Assembly: GCA_018368455.1 (NCBI GenBank)
Contig: JAGZEG010000015.1
Coordinates: 1-64,000, forward strand
Source of the DNA: Coriobacteriia bacterium
Lineage (GTDB): Bacteria; Actinomycetota; Coriobacteriia; Coriobacteriales; UMGS124
Direction of reading: 5' to 3'
Length of the DNA: 64,000 nucleotides
The notes beneath the pieces were generated by a model. The model worked only from the letters and a program-made list of their open reading frames with translations. It had not been told where the DNA came from and ran no database searches. Position 1 is the stretch's first letter, and every line of letters begins with the position of its first letter. The translations under genes were made by a program, and so were the position numbers. This document shows positions 21,201 through 24,809 of the stretch, one piece after another.

Positions 21201-22233
21201 CAGTGGTGCTCTGGTTGTTGGCGAATTTCACAACCGAAATTCGGTGTTTGAGATCGTTATCGGCGATATCGTCGTTTTCCTGAGCGGTTGTATCAATGAA
21301 ACCGTTAACGGCCTCCTGCAGCGCGGACATCTTGGAGTTGGTAACTTGATAGAAAGTGGTGTAGGTGGGAGTAGCGCTTCCCCAATCCGGGCGACCATTT
21401 CTATTGTAGGGCCAATACCACGTTTGGTTGTCTTGGCACCACCAAGCACCGGTACTGTGGTAGTACACCTCTCGATATGTACCGTTATCATTGATCCAAT
21501 ACTTATCCGTAGAATTCGTCGAAACGCTATTCGCGGCAACCTGAGAATACTGCGGAGTGCCCATGGGGTCGTTCATGGAGCCCGACACATCGAGCACGAG
21601 CACGATATCGAGGGGCTTGGTAACTTCGTTCGTGATCGTGGACATCGAGGAGAGCGCGGAGAGGCCGACGAGGAAATCGGAGTTGCCCTTCGCTACGCTG
21701 AAGGCGCCATCACCCGTCAGACTGGCATCGCCATCAAGAACAGTCTTGTCGGTCCAGATGCGGCCGATATTCTGAGTGGAGGCCGAGCCGGGCGTCAGGT
21801 GCTCAGCCCAGCCTGTCAGGGTATTGCCGTCCACCACGGTATCGACCGTATCCCCTGCAGCGGCGGGGGACACACCGGCGTCGGGGTTGGAGGTCGCGCT
21901 ATCGGAGGCGGCGGAGGGGGCCGAGCCCGTCACGGTACCGTCAGCGTTCGGGGCTGTGCCGTCGGCCGTGCCAGCCGTGGCATCGGACGATCCCTCGCCC
22001 GCGGCAGCGCCGTCGGCCTCGCCGGTGGGTGTCGAGGTGCCACCGTTGCCGTTGGCGTCACCAGCGTCACCCTGACCAGCCTCGGGAGTCACGCCCTCGG
22101 CGGCAACAGGAGAGTCGCCAGCAGCACCTTCGTCAGCAAGGGCCGCGCTCAGGTGCATCGTGCTGGCAAGGGCCATCGCGACACAGAGAGCTATTGCAAC
22201 GAACGCGCAGATTAGAGAGCGGCGCTGAGACAT
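259..22233 (-). CDS. Giant LPXTG-anchored adhesin: vWA domain, ~34 pilin isopeptide domains, 10 DUF11-like domains
   Basis: Predicted cell-wall-anchored surface fibre of 7,324 residues from the ATG nearest the signal peptide. Residues 1-33 form an export signal (RRSL, then a hydrophobic core ending ALADE). Residues about 205-560 are a von Willebrand A domain with a DVSGSM MIDAS motif near 213 and a later FFTDGEPN. An aromatic-rich insertion sits at about 243-288. From about 900 onward I count roughly 34 repeats of the FctA/SpaA pilin type. Each has an N-terminal K in a TKTL-like strand, an E in a V-x-E strand and a C-terminal TNTY-like motif, as expected for self-forming Lys-Asn isopeptide bonds. 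Ten DUF11-like domains lie at about 2840-3090, 3218-3714, 4678-4931 and 5221-5474. A PASTA-like module and an acidic linker interrupt one repeat at 6622-6800. The C-terminus is a Pro-rich spacer, IPKTGD near 7286, a membrane helix and RRKTREQQ. No sortase gene is in the window. Translation may really begin upstream, across a G9 run. Confidence 0.93.
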   Translation of the reverse strand: MSQRRSLICAFVAIALCVAMALASTMHLSAALADEGAAGDSPVAAEGVTPEAGQGDAGDANGNGGTSTPTGEADGAAAGEGSSDATAGTADGTAPNADGTVTGSAPSAASDSATSNPDAGVSPAAAGDTVDTVVDGNTLTGWAEHLTPGSASTQNIGRIWTDKTVLDGDASLTGDGAFSVAKGNSDFLVGLSALSSMSTITNEVTKPLDIVLVLDVSGSMNDPMGTPQYSQVAANSVSTNSTDKYWINDNGTYREVYYHSTGAWWCQDNQTWYWPYNRNGRPDWGSATPTYTTFYQVTNSKMSALQEAVNGFIDTTAQENDDIADNDLKHRISVVKFANNQSTTVGNNTYTDPSDGSTVNYSQTVSNLAAYDSSNANNLKNRVNALVAAGSTRADYGMTLAANQLDQRARTDAQKVVIFFTDGEPNNGSGFVDDIANAAIQQASALNAKDTLTYTIGVFDGANPDETSPDASASGKFNAYMNAMSSKYPYAQSFDNLGSPAGTRDYYRAAENADQLSQIFTDIAGELQTETSESPVAASGGAEGTLTFTDQLGEYMEVDSFKSIVYANKQFTPVRTEKVDENTTRYVFEGEVSDPDGIFTEGNMANIEVRVTKSATLAEGDTVTVTIPASLLPLRNYQASVDKDDNVTWDGVSAAYPIRAFYGVSLKDDAAKAIKDASADAALQSYIENHTVEQGGKKTVSFLSNLYNGGEDGATISSFSPAKNNAYYYVQENTPLYMDEACTRPLTEDNWNRYGNEETSILYYKETFYQENVGKAQEVVSFFPVSTFAEGVTDGFIINTGSSDGSYYLAAGAPRLSHIRDLHDAKAKNNTSTASNTADPQWNVKAFNASTINTKLGNNGKLFVELPGELHVSKTVTVDDGLDKTQFTEGDNAKSFNFTVHVDGMANQTVKAQVVRTNGGAVVSSTFDFPLDGNGSRSQSLKDGETLIITGLNDGASYTVTESLPQGEGWTNSEKSGDTGTISSTTPAQASFTNNYTVEPIDLTDGIQAQKTFTNLDTNTPMDWDGATFDFVLEAVGGGTDGSGSRDVNNNPVAVADVPMPGGSDAGVKHQTVANADAFGFGAIEYAKPGTYVYHVSEESPSKDDSDWRAGVDYSSAVYHAIVVVVDNGDGTLSIDQNASDMYMEVDDDSADVHVDADVANITNTFQSTVQNTNFLATKNWTDNSGSRPALGDNQFRFVLEAVSGTHGGNAVDITDIPMPANAGGAIVGHIGSSVAWGSVPFTNAMDGDHYIYKLYEQQPTTNGKLDGSPLDAGMPSEAKMVDGHWVYRGVTYDNEVYTAEVEVGVDEADDGTQTTWTHITYKNAAGETVVQSDGSATAERIPFSNSYDVNPTPAHDALQVRKTMDGRNLANGETFVFTLEQTAGPTDGATGLAATATVTGDGNDKVGVATFGQPTFTKAGTYTFKIHENGTDGNGLTYDTHDAYVTYVVNDTSADGTVLHTGNLRVASRTFDNSDGLTEADRGQADLAAFTNTYRATQTFGGITVSKTLTGRAMGANEFDFTIEALDAAGHDVPAGDAAFSTVTGAAAGTAERMRGKLSSLTFTQADAGDTFTYIIDEVEPADGDADKLAGVTYDDTRYKLTIAVTDNGNGTLDLEHTIVPVDENNDATGAAVTVAAFTNRYVPAPSDPVTPELNKVFSGRSWTANDTFAFDIEKVSYDGRTSGADFDAMPMPKNANGDTVTSVTLNGDGNLAGTASGTSVAFGFGGLTFAKAGTYVYSVSEQHPADATETDTGWVKDGITYTKDVALISVTVDDRGTGKLEARTPMISFGTFNNYYNASEYFDSAVDFQLTKTLSGHSMAANQFRFNVTALDGTGTTAAQTAAKIGLTGGATTIPVPGKAGDEDETVTMMDGAQQLSFNQADSGKTFVIQFDEVQGTQGGYTYDKSVYQMFVTPTDNGDGTMTIHTVIKRMQNATGATDGKTVFDSTWNQGDPATASLDFVNSYASEGTLALSGTKTVNATKSEYTGGLSGFQFKIEQVDASNNVIGSASTVTLPEVATSDGNGNFTFDNVTFTEAGTYRFKVSEVVPADADKAAGVQYNAAPIYLDVTVTENDADGYGDGQLNVAVTRDGQAFDPATALGFTNIYETTDAAFTPSVTKKVTGLDATQHFTFEMVAADDATKTAIDTNVIQNSGMTKDNGYKATASTGVEGDAFMAKGAEKTVDFSKLTFTKTGTYTFQVTEAGANSAPEGWTYDGHTYTLKIVVSDDDNDAKLTAQASPEGVDQAQQSSTFTNSFGATTTYSAQGGLQVTKTLNGRALEAGKFNFTITANDNDSQAKLDALGDAKADTIAFSNPEGAMGTPVAMDKLGSLEFTEADIDKTYTYTVTEVKPDDAETSMPGYTYDGTPSATVTIEVKQANGKIYTVTTVTKGDSTETYNSQNASATAVVPFVNSYAATGELDGSLNLAGTKALRDSENNNVPLNGRQWTFTLEGANDATNAAIADSTVTLPTSSAIQNTDGTFAFGNITFKSTGATTVDYTFKVTESGAVPGVTNDTNSERTIVVRVTDNGDSTLTPEVVSNQSENLAFVNTYGANSDTQVEIKGTKTLDANGYDVTPNIKEQYTFTLAAAEGMQLVGGDNFANNVKNTNENGTGTVSFGNLKFTMADLDGADYVDGVRSKTFTYTVTEAGEVPGVTNDTNNPKTITVKLTDDGKGTLTATVENATDGNAFAFTNTYAPGSATNAPANVKKVLTGDRGVALQDQEFGFEMSVAPKAGTDTPEDGFTMPADATAKNDANGDVKFGDITFTKPGTYTVTVKEQVPADDDKAPYMTYDGHTYTYDVVVSADGSGNLKAEAQNFSTADGGSTFTNTYTTPKQEKDVFNASAADPTTSVDGKMVGVGDVLTYKVTWANDALDAQGKSVAANVVVTDVLPQGTELITMDSGELNVPEGADYDEATRTLTWNLGQQAAGATGTVEFEVVVTDAAVNYDDINNTATIVIGDNSKSTDTTHNTIPKKTVDGKPEVEGDVQVGSELTYTIGWANTTGETANVKVTDVLSEGLTFVAAEGGAYDEATRTVTWNLGNKDNGTSGTVSVTVRVNENAVKVDADNSNKATIQVGNDSSYTTNTVPDFGPQTGSLTISKTVVGEDAPEGQSFTFTLTGSAADTNLSGTYNYTGTNGKADGTVTFTNGQATVKLTAGQSITISGLPVGATVQAKETPVTGFTVSANPLSATIDADDSTTQELAFTNTYGGNENTKDVTNNSAEDQKASVNGKLVGVGDTLTYTINWKNDAVDENGVATKANVTVTDVVPQGTTLVAGSISNNGSESNGTITWNLDEQEASASGTVSFQVKVDESAVTYDSIKNTASITVGENEPKSTNETETFVPKKEETTNPDSIEVGQTLEYSISFKNTDGEGATATVVDTLSEGLTFEGTSNVKVNGEDWDSLELNVGDSTLTWTINSLPANADVVITFKATITRDALSSVNNGAKVNGHESNVVTTPVPTDNAKHVKDTDGAVIDGKLVGVGETLEYVIDWANESTNETGDVTIVDTLPTGVTLVDGTITDGGTYSANEHTITWNLTGKQPGERGSVSFKVTVDNDAATAGEVADLVNTATVNGNEVTVTNSVPGKKAESAEGSGTTVGDIYVGKELTYTIAYKNTEATAADITITDSVPAGTEFVKFNGDTADKGVNTNGALTWTLEGVEPNTAGTVSFTVRVTEAAVSATNPVTNQATITIGDRESKTNTTTNQVSKGALAIYKTVDAGTTGADIDTNQTFEFTITLTAPDGTPITGTYGYDYSDGTQGTFDFDDVTGKAEISLKHGQSIMINGLPADVRYSVEEASVAGYSSTSEGASGTVPAGKRADARFTNTFTPTSAEHTPEVTKVLAGFSKTGLVEGAYTFRMSVAPKAGTGTPDNGFSYTKDAEGNDFTTASNAAPAEGENSATVTFAPITFTKVGTYEVTITEAIPGEGTPAYDATVTYDKHSYTYEVTVTAQDGKLVATPSAQPDDEDAKFTNEIKTGSLSISKKVTADAGLTAPAGKSFTFEVAAKGPDGAALSGEYASVTKLADGTETPGTVTFTPDGVATITLQADETLTIQNLPAGTVYAARETNLPDGFTLSTIDGKTVLKNAEGTIESNVTTAHTFANNYSVIPGTLVGENDLAGVKTVAGGVWSGDLPEFQFTLVQVDRDGNELAEPDPNVTLPDALAKSDKDGAFHFGDIVFKMPGDYYFQITETDEGKAGWIYDDKIVNIKVSVTNNGDGTLAVAKVATASDAIEFENTYNAEGTFNLTGTKALNGRALKADEFGFAVLPSNVDAQNPTEVDFLATATNDADGNVVFSPIYYSAQALNEVAATEGSNVTKNADGTWTVSYNVIELTGEMPAGVTADASVFRYAVVVSDNHDGTLSVAPAEGIVAPAFVNTYGKDATASATIAGVKTLDTNGFTDVLDIAGKYTFSLTAEDGAPLNKAEGFKDEPTNQAPAEGSNSGSVVFGDLMYTMADLADVEPGENGVRSKQFTYTVNETGSVDGVTNDVEPKKVTVTLTDNGSGELSAEATGFEFVNKYTPSDITNTPVDVVKRLEGNRTEPLKAGEFTFEMSVAPKADTNTPADGFTMPDGGTAPVTTTNAAPVEGGEANQGAVTFGNITFTKAGIYTVTVREVVPAEGSGEPFMTYDDHSYSYDVEVTSGGSKLVANVIGTSVSGSPVFTNTYTSQDNTKDVVKTDAPETTINGQLVGVGDQLTYKINWVNNAVDPETGKAIAAKVTITDTVPAGTKLIRINDEGTQDESGMITWSIEAAAGQTGTVSFDVVVDESAATPVDEITNKATINVGGHDYNVEVKNDFPKKTVEQPSEDGVQVGDVLTYTIQWANTTGETADVVVTDAFMNGLQPFADHEQVVVEGAENYQVTALGGTDDGTVVTVTIGEVPAGSSGTVTIKAQVTDKALVVDELTNKATIKVGDNSEVITNTVPGPELKTGDLSITKNVALYDENTPAPEGQEFEFTVELKDKASQALAGTYDVDINYNGETTETAQVTNGGTLKLKAGGTAVIKGLPEGASYRVSETPLANFRTSYDAGEGDTSTGTIAANETSAVVVTNTYAPSHGILPGPQNLKVSKTLEGRGWQPNEQYTFQITASDVSPEDTPMPEVTEIVATADNPSPSFGDIQYSKAGTYTYLITETGKSGDANLTYSTAQYEVVVSVWGTDDNGALRVSSIMTKVLGTGSDAEQVGEEQVDGHTEWTANFINVYTPVEQPEKDVLGTDENGEPTTSINGQLVGAGDTLTYTVEWANDAIDDAGNAAAAKVVVTDAAPEGTEYVHGSAKFVGAEAGAEGYSVSVADDGTITWTIENAAANASGMVSFQVKVTDDAVNNDPITNTATIKVGDNDPKTSTETTNDFPKKTVDGRPEVEGEIKVGDELVYTIEWANTTGAAANVTVTDVLPAGLTFLEASDGGVLGENNTVTWSLGEQPDGANGTVSVRVAVNDAALTSTIDNQATLNIGDNPAISTNTVPGPEVTPANGKLVIGKQVTIEDGQGIDEAQARGKDFKFEVSVTSATGETVTGEFPYVGQGGAADGELELAATSGKGTVTLKDGQSVEISGLPSGSTWTVTEIEVPDGYTTRVDSGANSPEEAGEMVEGTTLTGTIAGGQALATAFFENHYAVTPTTLEGATNLVVTKDLQGRDWTENDAFSFALSANENDEATKAAVDAGNIVLPENASDIAIDSTMPEHKAAFDDITFKQAGTFQFYVTELLPEGATPENGYTLDGITYDATQRLVTVNVKDNGDGTLTAGIGSITVPGEQEGELADASLTFTNIYKTGETTVDTNPTDTSALFTKSFMGKSWGTELFNFQIVPQDGAPAFASGETTVDAGSPTVEADDAVDPGMDAGNADAGETKMFGFGTVTFGDANMRDAEGNRVFEKTFTYDVSEIIPEGAAKAEGLPDGYKTLGDITYDGHHATLSITVTDDGKGNLTASEPVITGGANWSNLFESGQVDFGDAVNVQIAKTLTGRDMTEGETFSFVATASDAASADRLGLSESGTTYHTSAALDGETATTPLFEGLVTDVEGNPVSGIVFTQEDVGASYSFTVSEVDDAKGGVTYDGTTYTVTIAVGQNEAGQLVVTTTVAGSNGETQTYTHTQGDADGATPTLTFANTYSAKGQLGGESNVSLDATKALVGRPMADGEFSFVVTNAADGSMVATGSNAAAESGVSAAIDFSTIVYTTETLKADAQNGLAAQGTSAEGFVTYTYTYRVYETTAALGAAGITPTFPVDENGAATYYEVTVTVTDNGKGALTPSVAYPEGMSSLPFENRYGSAEPETTAIVGAKTVVGLPEGTFLQAGEYSFFVRPLTDGDPNAAGATTLFADGTTNTGTFSFPLAYEMDDLNASDATTSDNGDGTVTRTKTFTYEVSEINNGTFGVRYDETVFYVDVVVTDDGHGSLVAEVQPAYTADGAQFDQPSFTNVFGEDITFTPQGEKWTEAADGVNLDGKRFTFSVTDWETGQVVSTGLSDARGVITFTPITLRGEGTFYYTISEVWSGAANPENGIGYDTTTYTLELTVTRDGNGTYDYQASYRDDTTGELVAAPYFTNTYNLKGTSINFSATKEINDPHSKAGFRFDVVDDATGQVVTSGVSDASGNVTFGSIFYTYDATASVLPDVLNQTADAASMALANAGFIPTVVTGDAAPTPEQAGVVYRVMADGADIAAGTAIATNSSVEVYVYGPYVEPAAAPENSAAADDATTEPVEPIEPADPVTPDVPADTTDPAEGATENTDIPAAEPTPDETVVSEEEGVEPEALSEETVADETVLDVAADLLAPTVAIADDQGAEPYAIEPVDPGMQLISSDLGEHHYTIYEVNDGQDGVTYDGALYHVTVNVTDAGNGTMAAAITRIERTGTDGSMSEITLEGADGMANVVFTNTYKAIYPAKVTLEGTKTLMGRDAADGEFTFSVLDANGNVVAGGMSLAAQNGQPGAIRFGSFSIAEPGDYVFTVVENNAGSTLAGVTYDRMAYTVNIHVVDNGDGTLSASVASILDADGFDVTAEGMEFVNTYKATQGTSVTLEGTKTLTGRDMADGEFAFVATGADGQIWATASSKAASDGQPAGFTFTPITFAEPGEYDFVLSEVHAGETIDGVTYSDVSFTVHVSVVDNLDGTLSATVSYPEGGVAFTNAYKPTAGDAAQVTPVATKSLTGRDLKGGDFTFALTDAATGQVVSTATNAADGSISFPALRFEAEGEYGYVISEVAGREEGMTYDASTYRIQVSVADDGKGNLVATAGYPDGPATFSNSYEKPEEPEPPTPDEPDTSVTPGGDEPNKPSIPKTGDATGPMAFVSAIMGAIVLTGAGVLVRRKTREQQ
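7041..9051 (-). repeat. Higher-order adhesin repeat, copy B
   Basis: Residues about 4395-5064 repeat the domain order of residues 2558-3215: a domain with a TNGF/ANGY-type insert, a domain with the SVAPKA-D/T-TP motif, a pair of DUF11-like domains, and a GDLSITK-type domain. Boundaries are approximate and were read from the protein. Confidence 0.7.
12588..14562 (-). repeat. Higher-order adhesin repeat, copy A
   Basis: Residues about 2558-3215 hold the same five-domain series as copy B. The DUF11 pairs alternate a type with VGVGD-LTY and a type with VG-ELTYTI-WANTTG in both copies. This points to duplication of a segment of about 660 residues inside the gene rather than repeated single-domain growth. 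Confidence 0.7.
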
Positions 22234-22403
22234 ACGGCAACCCCCCCCCTGGCCAAAACGGGAGTCACGGCGCGCGCGTTCTCATCACACGCGTGCTGAG
22301 CGGCGTCATCAAGACGGCCCGCCTCATACGCCGCACGTGCTGGGGTCTCATCAACCCCCCGTGCGCTTCCCACATCCAAAGCTTCGAGTCGACGGTTAAA
22401 CAT
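22212..22403 (-). CDS. 63-codon leader frame upstream of the adhesin, joined to it if the G tract gains one base
   Basis: The ATG at 22403 has a GGAGG six bases upstream and lies about 32 bases from the expected start of transcription of a good promoter. This makes it the best-placed start codon in front of the adhesin. The frame encodes 51 mostly charged, Ala- and Asp-rich residues, then enters the G9 run and stops (TAA) 22 bases past the adhesin ATG. With ten G (or seven) the frame reads AGG GGG GGG GGT TGC CGT ATG and continues into the adhesin signal peptide. As sequenced, it is either the truncated OFF form of the adhesin or a short leader whose translation reaches the adhesin start. I do not recognise the peptide. 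Confidence 0.6.
   Translation of the reverse strand: MFNRRLEALDVGSARGVDETPARAAYEAGRLDDAAQHACDENARAVTPVLARGGVAVCLSAAL
22241..22249 (-). repeat. Homopolymeric G9 tract at the adhesin translation start
   Basis: Nine consecutive C on the plus strand (G9 on the coding strand) end 7 bases before the adhesin ATG. The run lies inside the leader frame and also overlaps the position a Shine-Dalgarno site for the inner ATG would occupy. Mononucleotide G runs of this length are classic slipped-strand phase-variation sites. Confidence 0.8.
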
Positions 22404-22441
22404 GGCACTCCTCCGAAGGTACCGATTCATACATAGTTGCC

Positions 22442-22470
22442 ACAATAAGAGTCGACTCCACCAACGTCAA
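22442..22470 (-). promoter_or_regulatory. Adhesin promoter, TTGACG-N17-TATTGT
   Basis: TTGACG (22465-22470) and TATTGT (22442-22447) are separated by exactly 17 bases on the minus strand, close to the sigma-70 consensus. The predicted transcription start is near 22435, giving a leader of about 32 bases to the ATG at 22403. It is the clearest promoter in the window. Confidence 0.75.
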
Positions 22471-22484
22471 CACTGCTGGTACAT

Positions 22485-22512
22485 CTGTTGCTCAGTTGTT
22501 GCAGTTGTTGTT
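22485..22512 (-). promoter_or_regulatory. Tandem CAACAACTG direct repeats upstream of the adhesin promoter
   Basis: On the minus strand CAACAACTG occurs twice in tandem, followed by CAACAG, ending about 15 bases upstream of the -35 box. The position suits an activator or repressor site; this is inference from the repeat and its placement only. Confidence 0.35.
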
Positions 22513-22800
22513 CTTTGGGCTTCACGGGTACTTCTAGCTGCAGCTTTCGCGCCATTACAACGCAGTGGGTTGTGGTGCCACAGCATGAACGATGAGTTTT
22601 ATGGAACAAGTGCTCTCGGTTTGCTGAAGGCCATTTTCAGTTCATCACGCAAGCGTCATGATCCCATATGACATCACGCCGCCTAAGACAAACCACGCCG
22701 TCACAGTCGGAACGGCAGTGCCCCGCAAAACGCAACTAATATATATAAGAAGTCGCTCAAGCCACGAGACACGGGGCGACGAGGGGTCACAGGCACCGCG
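22513..22800. other. AT-richer gap upstream of the adhesin, no gene seen
   Basis: The stretch is distinctly richer in A+T than the flanking genes and includes an alternating TA run near 22739-22748. No open frame with a ribosome binding site was found on either strand. It probably belongs to the adhesin regulatory region. Confidence 0.4.
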
Positions 22801-22942
22801 TGATACCGAGATGATACCGACGTGATAAAGAGAATTCTCGGGATCTCCGAAGCACCTGGCAGGAAAACCGCAGGTCAGAGGAGTACGTGCTTAGCATGGC
22901 TCCCCTTGGACAGGGTGAAATGTTCCTGAGTGATAAAGAGAA
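22801..22942. repeat. Direct repeat flanking the AlbA_2 regulator, copy 1
   Basis: This copy lies beyond the 3' end of the regulator gene and matches 24499-24651. Box A (22801-22835) reads on the minus strand as TTTATCA-N6-TATCA-N6-TATCA, three boxes with an 11-base period. Box B (22917-22942) is TTCTCTTTATCACTCAGGAA followed by CATTTC. Between them CCGCAGGTCAGAG is also shared. The TTGCCT -35 box present in the other copy is missing here. The copy lies between the regulator and the adhesin promoter. Confidence 0.75.
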
Positions 22943-22970
22943 CGAGCATCCCGCCCGCACGCCACCTCTG

Positions 22971-24437
22971 CTACGCCCAGGCGGGAATGTAGCGGCGATA
23001 CTTCGTGCCCGCCGCCTCGTCCTCCTCCTTGATGATGCCGTCGTCGCAGCACTCGCGTATCAGCCGCGACATCGCGACCGAGCTCGTCTTCGAATCATCC
23101 AGGCCAAAACGCTCCCTCAGAGACTGATTGCCCATCGGTTCGTCCTGGGCATAGGACAGGCAGGCATGCCAATAGACGGCGTCTTTGCGCTCGGCCTTCG
23201 TCATACGCGCGTAGGCCCGTCCTCCGAACAGCGTAACCTCGGTGCCGAGCCCATCCTCGCTGCGTACCTGCGGCGCCGGCATATGGAGCGCCTCGCATGC
23301 CGCAACCGTGAGGTCCCAGCCCGAACCGCCCTCCTCGCACAGTCCCATCTGGCGCAGGCACCTGACGAGCGCCCCGTTTCTCGTCTTGGGCTGGTCGTTC
23401 AGCATCCTCTCGACAGGGATGAGCGTCGTCCCAGGGTTGGAAAACTTAACGCGGTTCTCGTAGATCCAAACAACGGGACCGCATGTCATGTCGGAAAGAT
23501 CCTGGTGGATAACCATGTTGGAAAGCAGCTCTCGCACCGCCCTTTGCGGATACTCCGAGCGAATGCGTCGGAATGCCCCGTCGACACCTTCGGTCGCAGG
23601 CGTCATCGACATGATGTGGCGCTCGGCCTCGGGAAGCGAAAGCGCGTATCCCTTGTCAAACGTCACATCGTCAGTGATGTCCAGTCCGGAGGCCCCGGAA
23701 AATCGCACGACACGCAGGGCCTTGCTGCGCAGCGACCGGAAAGAACCGAGGTCCCTCGCCATGAGCAGCGCCCCGAGATTCGTTATGGCGTGGCGCCCAT
23801 TGTCCTGCAGCTTGATAAGGCCCTGCTCTTCGAGCGCCTTCCACACGGCGCCCGGATCGCCGGGACGCCTCACGCGCAGCAACTCGAAATAGGCTGGAAC
23901 ATCGAGCAGCCCCTCAATCTCGTCGGCAGTTACGTCCTTTTCGGCGATCAGGCCTTCAAAATTGCCCGACTGCAGCCGACGCCAAAGCTCGGCCTCCTTC
24001 GCGGAGCCAGGTTCGAGGCGAGTCGTGCTGCTTCCCTCGCGGATATACGCCATGCCATTCCAATAAACAGGCTGGCCGAGAGCAGCCCGTATCTTGAGAA
24101 TCACAAATGCAAGGCCGCCCGCCTCAGCCGACTCGAACTCGTACGACGCATTCTGCGAAACGAATCGCCTGAGCCAGATGAGCAGGTCCTGGTTGCCTTT
24201 CGCCTTCTTGGTCAGAGGGTCAAACGAAGTACCCACGAGATGCCTTGTCGCATCATCCACACCCCAGATTTTATAGCCCCACTCTCTGCCATTGAACGCG
24301 GCCGCGTTGGCAAGCGCCGAGATGTCTCGCCCGATACGCTCGGGGTCGGCGTTGGCGTCCTTGAATTCCAGCCATTCCGTCTCCGCCGGGTATCCGATGA
24401 GAGAATAGATCAGCTCCATGGGACTGGCCTCACCCAT
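22971..24437 (-). CDS. AlbA_2 / HATPase_c_4 transcriptional regulator-like ATP-binding protein
   Basis: A 488-residue protein of the family annotated as putative transcriptional regulators or divergent AAA-4 proteins. An N-terminal AlbA_2 (Schlafen-like) domain at about 15-140 has the conserved ETEWLEFK start and a GREWGYKIWGVDD segment. A GHKL-type ATP-binding half (HATPase_c_4) follows at about 290-400, with RAVRELLSNMVIHQD near 302. A C-terminal winged-helix-like part covers about 420-488. I chose the ATG at 24437 because GGAGGG lies 5 bases upstream; the longer open frame starts inside the flanking repeat. The gene sits alone between two direct repeats, and TATCA boxes overlap its promoter, which suggests autoregulation. 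Family membership is fairly clear; the DNA target and trigger are unknown. Control of the neighbouring adhesin is possible but only inferred. Confidence 0.85.
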   Translation of the reverse strand: MGEASPMELIYSLIGYPAETEWLEFKDANADPERIGRDISALANAAAFNGREWGYKIWGVDDATRHLVGTSFDPLTKKAKGNQDLLIWLRRFVSQNASYEFESAEAGGLAFVILKIRAALGQPVYWNGMAYIREGSSTTRLEPGSAKEAELWRRLQSGNFEGLIAEKDVTADEIEGLLDVPAYFELLRVRRPGDPGAVWKALEEQGLIKLQDNGRHAITNLGALLMARDLGSFRSLRSKALRVVRFSGASGLDITDDVTFDKGYALSLPEAERHIMSMTPATEGVDGAFRRIRSEYPQRAVRELLSNMVIHQDLSDMTCGPVVWIYENRVKFSNPGTTLIPVERMLNDQPKTRNGALVRCLRQMGLCEEGGSGWDLTVAACEALHMPAPQVRSEDGLGTEVTLFGGRAYARMTKAERKDAVYWHACLSYAQDEPMGNQSLRERFGLDDSKTSSVAMSRLIRECCDDGIIKEEDEAAGTKYRRYIPAWA

Positions 24438-24498
24438 ACGATCCCTCCGACACGCGTTGCCAAGAAAGCGGGGTGGCAATGCCTCCCCAGCGGTTTTT

Positions 24499-24651
24499 GA
24501 TACCGAGATGATACTGAGATGATAAAGAGAAGGCAAAGAGAATCTTGGGCAGACACGGGAAAAGCGTGACGGAAACTGCAGGTCAGAGAGGTATATGTCG
24601 ATCGGGTCGCCCTGGAAATGGGGCGAAATGTTCCTGAGTGATAAAGAGAAG
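24499..24651. repeat. Direct repeat flanking the AlbA_2 regulator, copy 2 (upstream)
   Basis: Same order of elements as 22801-22942: three phased TATCA boxes (24499-24532), a CTGCAGGTCAGAG core (about 24577-24589), and TTCTCTTTATCACTCAGGAA plus CATTTC (24626-24651, minus strand). The outer boxes are nearly identical between copies while the middle has diverged, so the boxes appear to be under selection. Confidence 0.75.
24509..24537 (-). promoter_or_regulatory. Promoter of the AlbA_2 regulator overlapped by TATCA boxes
   Basis: TTGCCT (24532-24537), a 17-base spacer and TATCAT (24509-24514) form a plausible minus-strand promoter. The -10 box is itself one of the three TATCA boxes and another lies in the spacer, so a protein bound there would block RNA polymerase. 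Autorepression is the simplest reading. Confidence 0.5.
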
Positions 24652-24809
24652 TGATCGCGGCGGGACCTGAGGGCGGAATTTGGGCGCGGCATTGTCCCGC
24701 CGCATCTACCCAGATTCGGACGCGTCCGTGATAATCAGAGGCAAGCTCCGCGAGAAGGCTCCGCTCACTCGCAGGCAGCCCGTCACGCACAGACCACTGG
24801 GAGGCTCCC

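Noticed and set aside
259..22233. The regular repetition in the adhesin was considered as a CRISPR or satellite array.
   Set aside because: The repetition is at the protein-domain level with divergent DNA; there are no identical short repeats with constant spacers.
22887..24500. A 537-codon plus-strand frame opposite the AlbA_2 regulator.
   Set aside because: The minus-strand frame carries clear AlbA_2 and HATPase_c_4 motifs and a ribosome site; the opposite frame has neither.
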